Shown here piece by piece: positions 44,365 to 52,350 of a DNA stretch of 64,000 nt. A program made the translations under genes and the position numbers. Positions within the stretch are counted from its first letter, which is position 1. Each line of letters opens with the position of its first letter. The notes under the pieces were generated by a model, which was not told where the DNA came from, did not search any database, and saw only the letters and a list, made by a program, of their open reading frames with translations. Origin of the DNA: Dyella terrae. Its GTDB lineage: Bacteria; Pseudomonadota; Gammaproteobacteria; Xanthomonadales; Rhodanobacteraceae. Location of the stretch: contig NZ_SIZZ01000001.1 in the NCBI RefSeq assembly GCF_004322705.1, positions 248,001 through 312,000 of the forward strand. Direction: 5' to 3'.

Positions 44365-44829
44365 ATGAGCCAGTCGCCCAGTTACACCGTCCATGAGGCT
44401 TTTCCTTACCTGCGCGTCCGCGATGCCGCCAGGGCCCTGTCGTACTACCAGCGTGCCTTCGGCGCCCGTCTGCGCTTCCAGTTGATTGAGCCCGGCACCG
44501 GGCGTATCGGCCATGCAGAACTGGAACTGGGTCCGGCGGTGATCATGGTGTCGGATGAGTATCCCGAGTGCGACATCGTGGGACCGCAGAGCATCGGTGG
44601 CACCAGCGTGTCGATTCACCTGCACGTGGACGATGCCGATGCCATGCTGGCGCGCGCCGTCGAAGCCGGCGGGACCCTGGTGCGTCCGGCGGCGGATGCC
44701 TTCTATGGTGAGCGTGGCGGCACCGTGCGCGATCCGTTCGGCCACGAGTGGCTGATTGGCCACAGCATCGAGCAGGTCAGCCCCGAGGAAATGCAGCGTC
44801 GCTACGATGCGCTCATGGCCGGGAGCTGA
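44365..44829 (+). CDS. VOC superfamily protein (PhnB/glyoxalase-like)
   Basis: This 154-residue protein is one pair of VOC beta-alpha-beta-beta-beta modules: YLRVRDAARALSYYQRAFGA, HAELELGPAVIMVSDE and SIHLHVDDADAMLARAVEAGG, ending RDPFGHEWLIG. It resembles PhnB-type proteins of unknown substrate. Candidate metal ligands (His in IGHAEL and Glu in GHEW) are present, but the substrate cannot be told. It is divergent from the NERD-helicase gene by 190 bases, and CGGAG stands upstream of the ATG. It converges on the DUF2236 gene. Confidence 0.88.
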   Translation: MSQSPSYTVHEAFPYLRVRDAARALSYYQRAFGARLRFQLIEPGTGRIGHAELELGPAVIMVSDEYPECDIVGPQSIGGTSVSIHLHVDDADAMLARAVEAGGTLVRPAADAFYGERGGTVRDPFGHEWLIGHSIEQVSPEEMQRRYDALMAGS

Positions 44830-44832
44830 GGA

Positions 44833-45753
44833 TTACCAGCGATGAAGCCGCTCCGGGTCGTAGCCGACGCGCACACAGGACTTGGCGACGATCCCGTCAT
44901 CGAGCGCCGCGCGAAAAACCGGCGACAGTGACCACAAGGCCCGCGATGCCACGCGTGCCCGCCACTGTCGCACCGGCGAATGCCCAAGCATGTGTGTGGC
45001 CCAGTCGGGCAGCAGGGCGGCACCGGCATGAAGGAAGGCGTCGCGCGAAAAGCCGGCGGCAGGCACGGGCAGCCGCACGCGCGAAAGTACATCCAGCACG
45101 ATGCGCGAGCGTTCGCTGAACGCCAGTTCGTTGCGCACGTTCTCGAAGTATTGCGCGACCTCTCGCTCGGATGCTGGCACGTCACGCGCACCCAGGGCTT
45201 CGGCGACACGACGCACTTCGTCGTAGTAGCGATCGCCTGCGCCCGGAGGCATCGCGATATGGCTGTATCGCCGGTACCCCTGCAGGAAACTGTGCGCCTC
45301 GGTGACATGCACCCAGGTCAGCAGATGCGGATCGTCTGCGGCATATGGACGTCCATCCGCGGCATGGCCGACGACCTGCGCATGGATGGTCTTCACGCGC
45401 TCGATCAGCCCGTGCGCCTGTTCGGTGGGTGCATACGTCGTGCCGCCGACAAAGGCTGTGGTGCGGCGCAGGCGGCCGACCAGGTCTTCGCGAAAGTTGG
45501 AGTGGTCCCACACGCCGGCCAGGGCCAGCGGGTGCAAGGTCTGCAGCATAAGAGCGGCCAGCCCACCGGCAAGCATGCCAGGGAAGTCCGAATGAATGCG
45601 CCACGTGGCACTCTGCGGACCGAACAAGCCCGCGTCGCCGGCGGGGTGTTCGTAGTCCAGCGAGCCGCCGCCATGGCGCGGAAAGGCGCTTAAAACCCAA
45701 CGGCGAATGGGTTCGCGGGCAGGGCGGGTGAGTCGTTGGAAAGCAGAAGTCAT
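44833..45753 (-). CDS. DUF2236 (MpaB/Lcp-like) oxygenase family protein
   Basis: This 306-residue protein has the DUF2236 pattern: FGPQSATWRIHSDFPGMLAGGLAALMLQTLHPLALAGVWDHSNF, then WVHVTEAHSFLQGYRRY. In the family, which includes the rubber oxygenase Lcp and fungal MpaB, a b-type haem is held by histidines, and several are available here. It has no signal peptide. The substrate is unknown. It starts 84 bases from the aroG leader peptide on the opposite strand, so the two may share a divergent promoter region. Confidence 0.85.
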   Translation of the reverse strand: MTSAFQRLTRPAREPIRRWVLSAFPRHGGGSLDYEHPAGDAGLFGPQSATWRIHSDFPGMLAGGLAALMLQTLHPLALAGVWDHSNFREDLVGRLRRTTAFVGGTTYAPTEQAHGLIERVKTIHAQVVGHAADGRPYAADDPHLLTWVHVTEAHSFLQGYRRYSHIAMPPGAGDRYYDEVRRVAEALGARDVPASEREVAQYFENVRNELAFSERSRIVLDVLSRVRLPVPAAGFSRDAFLHAGAALLPDWATHMLGHSPVRQWRARVASRALWSLSPVFRAALDDGIVAKSCVRVGYDPERLHRW

Positions 45754-45836
45754 GGTGCGTCTGTCAACGATGGTGGAAATTAGTTTCAGATGTTTCCTGT
45801 TTGCATTGTAGTCGCGCTGTGTTATCACTACCTCCC

Positions 45837-45920
45837 ATGACCCTTTCCCCCGCCCGCTATTACTTTTGGTTTTTTGGCTATCCGATGCCAAGGGCGGCGC
45901 TTGGGGCGCGATCGACATAA
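45837..45920 (+). CDS. Leader peptide of aroG rich in Tyr, Phe and Trp codons
   Basis: This is a 27-codon frame. Codons 8-15 read YYFWFFGY (45858-45881), seven aromatic codons out of eight covering all three aromatic amino acids. It ends TAA at 45918-45920, just before a perfect terminator that precedes aroG. Such a frame followed by a terminator is the classic arrangement for ribosome-mediated attenuation. No Shine-Dalgarno is visible before the ATG at 45837; an in-frame GTG at 45819 also lacks one. A poor -10-like TTATCA at 45822-45827 could allow leaderless start, but this is speculative. Confidence 0.82.
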   Translation: MTLSPARYYFWFFGYPMPRAALGARST

Positions 45921-45937
45921 ACGATCCACGAATACCC

Positions 45938-45970
45938 AAAAAGCCGCCAGACAACCTGGCGGCTTTTTTT
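45938..45970 (+). promoter_or_regulatory. Attenuator terminator in the aroG leader
   Basis: The stem AAAAAGCCGCCAG (45938-45950) pairs with CTGGCGGCTTTTT (45956-45968) around ACAAC, followed by T to 45970. The 5' arm GCCGCC (45943-45948) can also pair with GGCGGC at 45893-45898 inside the leader frame, giving an antiterminator. A hairpin CCAAG (45888-45892)/CTTGG (45900-45904) may compete. A ribosome stalled on the aromatic codons would leave 45893-45898 free, so the antiterminator forms. A ribosome at the stop would cover or clear it, and transcription would end. Confidence 0.85.
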
Positions 45971-46003
45971 ATGGCCGCCGGGAAACCCCACCAGGAAGCC
46001 GCC

Positions 46004-47098
46004 ATGAACCTCCCCGCCACCGACGATCTTCGCATTCGCGCCATCACCACCCTGCATACGCCGGGCCAGGTGATGCACGCCCAGCCCGCCAGTGAGCGCG
46101 CGCTGCGCACCGTGCGTGAATCGCGCGAGCACGTGCACAACATTCTCGAAGGGCGCGACGATCGACTGATCGTCGTCATCGGCCCCTGTTCGATCCATGA
46201 CACCCGTGCAGCCATGGAATACGCCGCGCGCCTGGCGGCGCAGCGCGGGCGCTTTGCGGGGACCCTGGAAATCATCATGCGCGTGTATTTTGAGAAGCCG
46301 CGCACGACGGTGGGCTGGAAAGGCCTCATCAACGACCCCGATCTTGATGGCAGCTTCCAGATCAACAAGGGCCTGCACCTGGCGCGCGGCTTGCTGTGCG
46401 ACATCAACGATCTGGGCGTGCCGGCGGGCACCGAGTTCCTGGACATGATTACGCCGCAATACATCGCCGACCTGGTGGCGTGGGGCGCGATCGGCGCGCG
46501 CACGACCGAAAGCCAGGTGCATCGCGAACTGGCATCCGGGCTGTCCTGTCCGGTGGGTTTCAAGAATGGCACCGACGGCAACGTGAAAATTGCCGTCGAT
46601 GCGGTGCAGGCAGCATCGCAACCGCATCATTTCATGGCCGTGACGAAAGAAGGTTTGACGGCCGTGGCCAGCACCAGCGGCAACGAGGACTGCCACGTGA
46701 TTCTGCGCGGCGGCAAGTTGCCGAACTACAACGCCGCGAGCGTGGAGGTGGCCTGTGAAACCATCGCGCGCGCTGGCGTCACGCCGCGCCTGATGATAGA
46801 TGCCAGCCATGCAAACAGCGCCAAGCAGCCGGAAAACCAGCCGCGCGTCGTCGACGATGTCGCCTGCCAGCTGGAAGAAGGTGAGCGACGCATCATGGGC
46901 GTGATGGTCGAAAGCCACCTCGTCGGTGGCCGCCAGGAACTGGTCGAGGGCCAGCCGCTGCGTTATGGCCAGAGCATCACCGATGGTTGCATCGACTGGG
47001 AGGCAACCGTCGCCGTGCTGGAACGCCTGGACGACGCGGTGCGCCGTCGCCGCGCGGGCTCGGGCGCCATGTTCCGCAAAGTGGTCGGTGGCTGCTAA
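46004..47098 (+). CDS. aroG: 3-deoxy-7-phosphoheptulonate (DAHP) synthase, class I
   Basis: This 364-residue enzyme joins phosphoenolpyruvate and erythrose 4-phosphate, the first step of aromatic amino acid synthesis. Signature blocks are VVIGPCSIHD, YFEKPRTTVGWKGLINDPDLDGS, GARTTESQVHRELASGLSCPVGFKNGTDG and the metal-binding DASHAN. It belongs to the AroF/G/H type, which is also feedback-inhibited by an aromatic amino acid; the isoform cannot be named from the sequence. The ATG at 46004 with AGGA at 45993-45996 is preferred over earlier in-frame codons that lie in the terminator. It is preceded by a transcription attenuator. Confidence 0.95.
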   Translation: MNLPATDDLRIRAITTLHTPGQVMHAQPASERALRTVRESREHVHNILEGRDDRLIVVIGPCSIHDTRAAMEYAARLAAQRGRFAGTLEIIMRVYFEKPRTTVGWKGLINDPDLDGSFQINKGLHLARGLLCDINDLGVPAGTEFLDMITPQYIADLVAWGAIGARTTESQVHRELASGLSCPVGFKNGTDGNVKIAVDAVQAASQPHHFMAVTKEGLTAVASTSGNEDCHVILRGGKLPNYNAASVEVACETIARAGVTPRLMIDASHANSAKQPENQPRVVDDVACQLEEGERRIMGVMVESHLVGGRQELVEGQPLRYGQSITDGCIDWEATVAVLERLDDAVRRRRAGSGAMFRKVVGGC

Positions 47099-47517
47099 GC
47101 CAGCGCGGCGTCGAGCGTGATGTGTGCCTTGAGCACTTTGGACACCGGGCAACCGGCCTTGGTTGCCTGGGCGATCTGATCGAAGGCAGCAGCATCGATG
47201 GTGGGCACCTTGGCGCGGCATACCAGATCAACGGTGGTGATCGTGAATCCGTCGCCTTCCTTTTCGAGGGTGACCGTGGCTCGCGTATCGATGTGTTCGG
47301 CGGTAAAGCCTGCCTGGCCCAGGCCCGCCGCCAGCGCCATGGTGTAACAGCCCGCATGGGCCGCACCCAGCAGCTCCTCGGGATTGGTGCCGGGACCATC
47401 TTCGAAGCGCGCCCTGAAGCCGTATGGCGCATCCTTGAGTACGCCCGTCTCGGTCGAAACGCTGCCCTTGCCGTCCTTCAGGTTGCCGCTCCAGGCGGCC
47501 GATGCGGAACGTTTCAT
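47095..47517 (-). CDS. OsmC-family hydroperoxide reductase
   Basis: This 140-residue OsmC-type peroxidase reduces organic hydroperoxides. Cys57 in [11 protein letters not shown] and Cys123 in [10 protein letters not shown] are the paired redox cysteines. The length and the [23 protein letters not shown] block fit OsmC rather than Ohr. The ATG at 47517 is the start, with a longer frame behind it lacking a family match. Its stop overlaps the aroG stop by four bases (CTAA at 47095-47098). Confidence 0.92.
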   Translation of the reverse strand: MKRSASAAWSGNLKDGKGSVSTETGVLKDAPYGFRARFEDGPGTNPEELLGAAHAGCYTMALAAGLGQAGFTAEHIDTRATVTLEKEGDGFTITTVDLVCRAKVPTIDAAAFDQIAQATKAGCPVSKVLKAHITLDAALA

Positions 47518-47659
47518 GGTCGAGCTCCGGTGGGGTGAATGGCCGAGTCTGACGGGCGCGTGGTGACAGGCAGGTGGACGCGCCTTTCGCTTCGCCATCT
47601 CTCCCATCTTCAGCGACACCTGACTATGCTCACCCGTGTCAGCCGCCCGGGAGTACGTC

Positions 47660-47944
47660 ATGTCCGATGCCTACAACATCCGCCACGAGGCAGGTCACCA
47701 CCGATTCGTCACCGTCGTCGATGGCCAGACCTGTGAGCTCGAATACCATCTCGATCGCGATGTCATGTCCATCACCCATACCGGGGTGCCGGATGCCGTC
47801 GGTGGTCGTGGCATTGCCGCGCAGTTGGTCAGGGCCGCGCTCGACCACGCCCGGGCCTCGCACTGGAAAGTCATCCCCGCATGCTCCTACGCGCAGGCCT
47901 GGATGAAGAAACATCCCGAGTACGACGACCTTCGCCTGGCGTGA
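47660..47944 (+). CDS. Small GNAT-like acetyltransferase (YidJ/PF14542 type)
   Basis: This 94-residue protein is the minimal GNAT fold typical of YidJ: YHLDRDVMSITHTGVPDAVGGRGIAAQLVRAAL, holding the acyl-CoA loop GGRGIA, and HWKVIPACSYAQAWMKKHPEY. The substrate is unknown. The ATG at 47660 with GGGAG at 47649-47653 is preferred to an in-frame ATG at 47636. It is followed by a DUF1345 gene on the same strand after 14 bases. Confidence 0.9.
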   Translation: MSDAYNIRHEAGHHRFVTVVDGQTCELEYHLDRDVMSITHTGVPDAVGGRGIAAQLVRAALDHARASHWKVIPACSYAQAWMKKHPEYDDLRLA

Positions 47945-47958
47945 CCGAGGAGCATTGC

Positions 47959-48627
47959 ATGGGGGATTCCACTGCCAAGCCGGCGTCGCGCGCGCATTTC
48001 CGCTACTTGCGCGCACGGCCGCGCCTGATGATATCGATCGCCATCATGGTGGCCGCGCTGGGCACGATGATCGCGCTGCACATGCGCCCGATACTCGCCT
48101 TGTTGCTGGCGTTTGATATGGCCGCGCTGGTTTACCTGATATTGCTGGCGACCTTGTTCAACGAAGCCACGCCGGACGACATGCGTTCGCAGGCGCGCAC
48201 GCAGGACACGGGGCGCTGGGGCTTTCTCTGGGCCGCCATCCTGGTGACGGGCGTGGTGATGGTGTCGCTGGGCGTGGAGTTGCACGATGATCGCAACGGA
48301 GGGACGCTGGCAATCGCACTTGCCGCCATAAGCATCGTGCTCGCGTGGCTGTTCATGAACACCATGTTTGCGTTGCACTACGCGCATGGTTATTACGGCG
48401 ACTATGGCAAGCAGCACGAGGGCCTGGACTTTCCCAAGACCCCCGAGCCGGATTACTGGGATTTCGCTTACTTTGCCATCGTCATCGGGATGACGTTCCA
48501 GGTATCCGACGTGCAGATCACCAGTCGCTATCTACGTCGTGTGGCACTGCTGCACAGCGTGATCGCGTTCTTCTTCAACGTGTTCATCATTGCGTTGAGC
48601 GTGAACGTGGTGGCGGGTAAAGCGTGA
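47959..48627 (+). CDS. DUF1345 membrane protein
   Basis: This 222-residue protein has five or six predicted helices and the DUF1345 core FALHYAHGYYGDYG...GLDFPKTPEPDYWDFAYFAIVIGMTFQVSDVQITSRYLRR (split by a short segment). No function is established for this family. CGAGGAGC upstream of the ATG at 47959 is a good ribosome site. It follows the YidJ-like gene by 14 bases, so they form a likely transcription unit. A repeat-rich spacer follows. Confidence 0.88.
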   Translation: MGDSTAKPASRAHFRYLRARPRLMISIAIMVAALGTMIALHMRPILALLLAFDMAALVYLILLATLFNEATPDDMRSQARTQDTGRWGFLWAAILVTGVVMVSLGVELHDDRNGGTLAIALAAISIVLAWLFMNTMFALHYAHGYYGDYGKQHEGLDFPKTPEPDYWDFAYFAIVIGMTFQVSDVQITSRYLRRVALLHSVIAFFFNVFIIALSVNVVAGKA

Positions 48628-48670
48628 GGCCGCTCGCTGCGCTCGCAGTGAATTTGTCCGCTTTCGCGGC

Positions 48671-48722
48671 CAGTGAACAGTAAACAGTAAACAGTAAGAG
48701 CACTTTCCGCCCTGGCTCTTAC
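48671..48722. repeat. Four-copy heptamer repeat (CAGTRAR) with inverted copy
   Basis: The heptamers CAGTGAA, CAGTAAA, CAGTAAA and CAGTAAG run in tandem from 48671 to 48698. The last one opens a stem GTAAGAGC (48694-48701) pairing with GCTCTTAC (48715-48722). CTGTTCACCGTTCAC after it (48723-48737) is the reverse of the earlier repeats. The spacer between DUF1345 and yajQ thus holds a self-complementary, AT-richer element in a GC-rich genome, like a REP-type repeat. Confidence 0.6.
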
Positions 48723-48785
48723 CTGTTCACCGTTCACAGGCGCGCAGCGCCGACTTCACAGGCTGCGCAGCAGCCGGCCCCACGC

Positions 48786-49268
48786 TCAGTCGCGGAAGTT
48801 GTCGAACTGCAGCGGAAGCTCGACGTCGGCCTTGCGCAGGACGGCCATCGCCGACTGCAAGTCATCGCGCTTCTTGCCCGTGACGCGCAGCTTGTCGCCG
48901 TTGATCTGGGCTTCGACCTTGAGCTTGGCTTCCTTGAGCGAGGCGACCAGCTTCTTGGCGATGGGCTGTTCGATGCCCTGCTTGACGGTGATCTTCTGGC
49001 GTGAGCCGCCGAGATTGGTTTCCGGGTCGGCGATGTCCAGGGCGCGGGCGTCGATCTTTCGTGAAATCAGGCGGGCGCGCAGGATGTCGAGCATCTGCTG
49101 GAGCTGGAACTCGCTCGGGGCGGTCTGGGTGATGACATCCTTCTCCAGCTCGAACTTCGCGTCCGTGCCCTTGAAGTCGAAGCGGGTGCCCAGTTCACGG
49201 TTGGCCTGGTCCACGGCATTGGTGAGTTCGTGCTTGTCGACTTCGGAAACGACGTCAAAGGAGGGCAT
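48786..49268 (-). CDS. yajQ: YajQ family cyclic-di-GMP/nucleotide-binding protein
   Basis: This 160-residue protein matches YajQ: PSFDVVSEVDKHELTNAVDQANRELGTRFDFKGTDAKFELEKDVITQTAPSEFQL (shown here in parts) and DPETNLGGSRQKITVKQGI. YajQ has two ferredoxin-like domains. In Xanthomonas a YajQ protein binds cyclic di-GMP and affects virulence gene expression. The ATG at 49268 begins the conserved N-terminus. It is divergent from the BaiN-type flavoprotein gene. Confidence 0.95.
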   Translation of the reverse strand: MPSFDVVSEVDKHELTNAVDQANRELGTRFDFKGTDAKFELEKDVITQTAPSEFQLQQMLDILRARLISRKIDARALDIADPETNLGGSRQKITVKQGIEQPIAKKLVASLKEAKLKVEAQINGDKLRVTGKKRDDLQSAMAVLRKADVELPLQFDNFRD

Positions 49269-49382
49269 GGGACTGTCTCGCAGGGGTAACAAGGGGCAAG
49301 TGTACGCGATGCGCTTGGGCGATAATGCGCCCTTTCGGCCCCGCGAACCGGGGTGGCATGGAACAGGCGGGCGGGTGCGGAC

Positions 49383-50561
49383 GTGAAAGTGGATGTCCTG
49401 ATCATTGGTGCCGGCGCCGCCGGGCTCATGTGTGCGATCGCGGCCGGGCAGCGCGGTCGCGAGGTGCTCGTGGTCGACCACGCCAACAAGGTCGGCAAGA
49501 AGATCCTGATGTCTGGCGGCGGTCGCTGCAATTTCACCAACACCGGCGCGACGCCGGCCAATTACCTTTCCGCCAATCCACATTTCTGCAAATCCGCCCT
49601 GGCGCGCTACACGCCGGCCGATTTCATCGAACTGGTGGAAAAGCATCGCATCGCCTACCACGAGAAAGAACTGGGGCAATTGTTCTGTGACGAATCGTCC
49701 AAGCTGATCGTGCGCATGCTGCTCGACGAATGCGCGCAGGCCGGCGTGCGCATCGAAACCAGTTGCGGCGTTGAAAAAGTTCGCAAGGTCGACGGCGGTT
49801 TCACGGTGATGACGTCCCGTGGCGAAGTGCATGCCCAGTCGCTGGTCGTGGCCACCGGAGGCCTGTCCATTCCGTCCATGGGGGCTACCGGATTGGGCTA
49901 TGAGCTGGCGCGACAGTTCGGTCACCAGATCTTGCCCACGCGTGCCGGCCTCGTGCCGCTGACGCTGAGCGGCAAGCACCAGGAGCGCTATGCCGATCTG
50001 GCTGGCGTAGCTTTGCCGATCGTGCAATCCAGGGTGGGCAAGCGCCAGTTCCGCGCAGGGATGCTGTTTACGCATCGCGGTATCAGCGGGCCATCGGTGC
50101 TGCAAATCTCCTCGTACTGGCAGCCGGGTGACGATCTTCGGTTCGATCTGCTGCCCGACCAGGATGCCGGCGAATGGCTGCTGGCGCAGCGCCAGGCGCG
50201 TCCTGCGATGGAACTGAAGAACGTGCTTTCGGACGTTTTGCCGAAGCGGCTGGCGCAGCGATTGTGCGAGCTTTGGTTCGAGAGTCGCCCGATGCGCCAG
50301 TACCGCGATGCCGAACTCAGCCAGATCGGTGCGCAACTGCATGACTGGCCCATGGTGGCCAGCGGCACCGAGGGGTACCGCACGGCCGAAGTCACGCTGG
50401 GGGGCATCAACACCGATGGCTTGTCGTCCAGCACGATGCAGTCCAGGTATGTGGACGGCCTCTACTTCATCGGGGAGGTCGTGGATGTCACCGGCTGGCT
50501 GGGTGGGTACAACTTCCAATGGGCCTGGGCGTCGGGGCAGGCGGCGGGGCAGGTAGTCTGA
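49383..50561 (+). CDS. BaiN/HI0933-type NAD(P)/FAD-dependent oxidoreductase
   Basis: This flavoprotein of about 392 residues has the FAD site VLIIGAGAAGLMCAIAAGQRG and the family block GKKILMSGGGRCNFTNTGATP. It ends GLYFIGEVVDVTGWLGGYNFQWAWASGQAAGQ. It is the TIGR00275-type relative of the flavoprotein at 33285-34526. The substrate is unknown; BaiN in gut Clostridium reduces bile acids, but that cannot be assumed. I choose the GTG at 49383, which gives the normal start of this family; the GTG at 49353 is an alternative. Confidence 0.9.
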   Translation: MKVDVLIIGAGAAGLMCAIAAGQRGREVLVVDHANKVGKKILMSGGGRCNFTNTGATPANYLSANPHFCKSALARYTPADFIELVEKHRIAYHEKELGQLFCDESSKLIVRMLLDECAQAGVRIETSCGVEKVRKVDGGFTVMTSRGEVHAQSLVVATGGLSIPSMGATGLGYELARQFGHQILPTRAGLVPLTLSGKHQERYADLAGVALPIVQSRVGKRQFRAGMLFTHRGISGPSVLQISSYWQPGDDLRFDLLPDQDAGEWLLAQRQARPAMELKNVLSDVLPKRLAQRLCELWFESRPMRQYRDAELSQIGAQLHDWPMVASGTEGYRTAEVTLGGINTDGLSSSTMQSRYVDGLYFIGEVVDVTGWLGGYNFQWAWASGQAAGQVV

Positions 50562-50631
50562 GCCTCAGTCACGCCCCGTCGACTGCGTCGGGGGCATGGT
50601 CGATGATCTCTTTTCGGGACGGATGTGCTGC

Positions 50632-51513
50632 ATGAAAGTCGGTTTCATTGGCCTTGGCGCCATGGGCAGTGCCATGGCCAGCAATCTCATCAGCGCGGGA
50701 CACGCGGTAACGGTATGGAACCGCTCGCCTGAGGCGGCGGAGCCCCTGGTCTCGCTCGGAGCCAAATTCGCACGGACGGCCGATCGCGCGGCGCAAGGCG
50801 ATGCGGTGCTGAGCATGCTTGCCAATGACCAGGCGGTGCGTGATGTCATGCTCGATGGCGGGCTGCTCGATGCCATGGATCCGGGCACGGTGCACGTCAA
50901 CCACGCCACGATTTCCGTCGCCCTGGCCAAAGAGCTGGCGCAGGCGCATGCGGACCGAGGCCTGGCCTACGTAGCGGCACCCGTATTCGGCCGCCCGGAC
51001 GTCGCCGCTGCGGGAAAACTCAACATGCTCGTGGCGGGCAATCCGGGCGTCATTTCACGTATTCGCCCCTTGCTTGACGCCATGGCGGCGGCCATCTGGC
51101 CCATGGGCGAGGAGCCGACGCATGCCAATGTCGTCAAGATTGCCGGCAATTTCATGCTGGGTGCAGCGATCGAAAGCATGGCGGAGGCCGGTGCCCTGGT
51201 CGAAGCGCATGGCGTGTCCCCGGCGGATTTCCTCGGCATGCTGACGCAGACCTTGTTCGCCGCGCCTGCCTACAAGGTTTACGCGCCCCTGATCGCCGGG
51301 CAGCGCTTCAAGCCGGCGGGTTTCGCGCTGCCGCTGGGGTACAAGGACATCAGTCTGGCCCTTGCCGCGGGCGACGCCGCCCGCGTGCCGCTGCCCTTCG
51401 CCAGCGTGCTGCGCGACAGCCTGCTCGAAACGCTGGCGCAGGGTGACCCGGAGGTCGATTGGTCGGCGATGTCGCAGACCGCTCGTCGGCGGGCCAACCT
51501 CACCGCGACGTAG
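50632..51513 (+). CDS. Beta-hydroxyacid dehydrogenase family (6PGDH-like NAD(P) oxidoreductase)
   Basis: This 293-residue protein has a Rossmann domain (GFIGLGAMGSAMASNLISAGH). The substrate-binding motif appears as NHATISVALAKEL, the catalytic Lys segment as VKIAGNFMLGAAIESMAEA, and the all-helical C-terminal domain follows. It belongs with GlxR, tartronate semialdehyde reductase and 3-hydroxyisobutyrate dehydrogenase, but the motif NHATIS departs from the usual DAPVSGG-type. The substrate is not determined. Start ATG 50632 fits the family; ATG 50623 is just upstream. Confidence 0.86.
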   Translation: MKVGFIGLGAMGSAMASNLISAGHAVTVWNRSPEAAEPLVSLGAKFARTADRAAQGDAVLSMLANDQAVRDVMLDGGLLDAMDPGTVHVNHATISVALAKELAQAHADRGLAYVAAPVFGRPDVAAAGKLNMLVAGNPGVISRIRPLLDAMAAAIWPMGEEPTHANVVKIAGNFMLGAAIESMAEAGALVEAHGVSPADFLGMLTQTLFAAPAYKVYAPLIAGQRFKPAGFALPLGYKDISLALAAGDAARVPLPFASVLRDSLLETLAQGDPEVDWSAMSQTARRRANLTAT

Positions 51514-51588
51514 GTCGCCAATCACCCACTCGTCACCTGGTCCTCGCACAATGGCCGTGCGCGCCCCGCGCTCGAACGGTATTTGCCC

Positions 51589-51876
51589 ATGACCACCTGG
51601 ACCACGCTCTACACCGGCACGCTCGACGGCCGTGACCTGACGCTCCTGCAGGCCAGCCACGGCAGTTACAAAGTGCTGACGCAACAGAAGTTCAATGACG
51701 TCGGCATTGCCTATCAGGACGGGCCCACCTACGTGCATGTGTCGCCGAGCAGTGCCGGCGAGGCGGTCGAAAGTGAGGTGATGTCGCTGGACAGCCTGGC
51801 CGAAGCCATGCGTGAGCTGCATTTTTCCGCCGAGGCCGTATCGGCCTTGATGGCGGAGGCGGAACGTCCCGCCTGA
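51589..51876 (+). CDS. Small protein of unknown function
   Basis: This 95-residue protein has alternating beta strands (TTLYTGTLDGRDLTLLQ, YKVLTQQKFNDVGIAYQDGPTYVHV) and a C-terminal acidic helix. No family is recognised. The ATG at 51589 is used; an in-frame TTG at 51583 is possible. It follows the dehydrogenase gene on the same strand by 75 bases and converges on yaiI with six bases between stops. Confidence 0.6.
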   Translation: MTTWTTLYTGTLDGRDLTLLQASHGSYKVLTQQKFNDVGIAYQDGPTYVHVSPSSAGEAVESEVMSLDSLAEAMRELHFSAEAVSALMAEAERPA

Positions 51877-51882
51877 AGGGGT

Positions 51883-52350
51883 TCAGCGGGCCTGGCGCCG
51901 ACGGTTGAGCCAGCCGTCCAGGGTATTGGCGAAGGCCTGTTTGTCGCGGGGATGGAACGCGGAAGGGCCGCCGGTATCGACGCCGGAACCGCGCAACTCG
52001 TCCATGAAATTGCGCATGCTCAAGCGCTGGGCAATGGTGTCCGGCGTGTACAGCTCGCCACGCGGATGCACGGCCAGGGCGCCTTTGGCGATCACCTGGG
52101 ACGCCAGGGGAATGTCCTGGGTCACCACCAGATCGCCCGTTGAAACACGCTGGACGATTTCATTGTCGGCCACGTCGAAGCCACCAGCTACCTGGATCGC
52201 GCGTACGAAGCGCGATGGCGGCGTGCGCAGGAACTGATTGGCGACCAGGGTGACCTGAACTTGCTCTCGCTCGGCGGCGCGAAACAGGATCTCCTTGATC
52301 GCCGCCGGACAGGCGTCCGCATCGACCCAGATTTGCGCCGTGCCGGTCAC
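51883..52350 (-). CDS. yaiI: YaiI/YqxD family protein (DUF188)
   Basis: This 155-residue protein has the family pattern: [22 protein letters not shown], then [24 protein letters not shown] and [33 protein letters not shown]. The fold is PIN-like with conserved Asp residues, so a nuclease role is proposed but unproven. The GTG at 52350 overlaps the phzF stop by GTGA (52347-52350), which decides the start over a TTG at 52365. It is thus translationally coupled to phzF. Confidence 0.9.
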   Translation of the reverse strand: MTGTAQIWVDADACPAAIKEILFRAAEREQVQVTLVANQFLRTPPSRFVRAIQVAGGFDVADNEIVQRVSTGDLVVTQDIPLASQVIAKGALAVHPRGELYTPDTIAQRLSMRNFMDELRGSGVDTGGPSAFHPRDKQAFANTLDGWLNRRRQAR

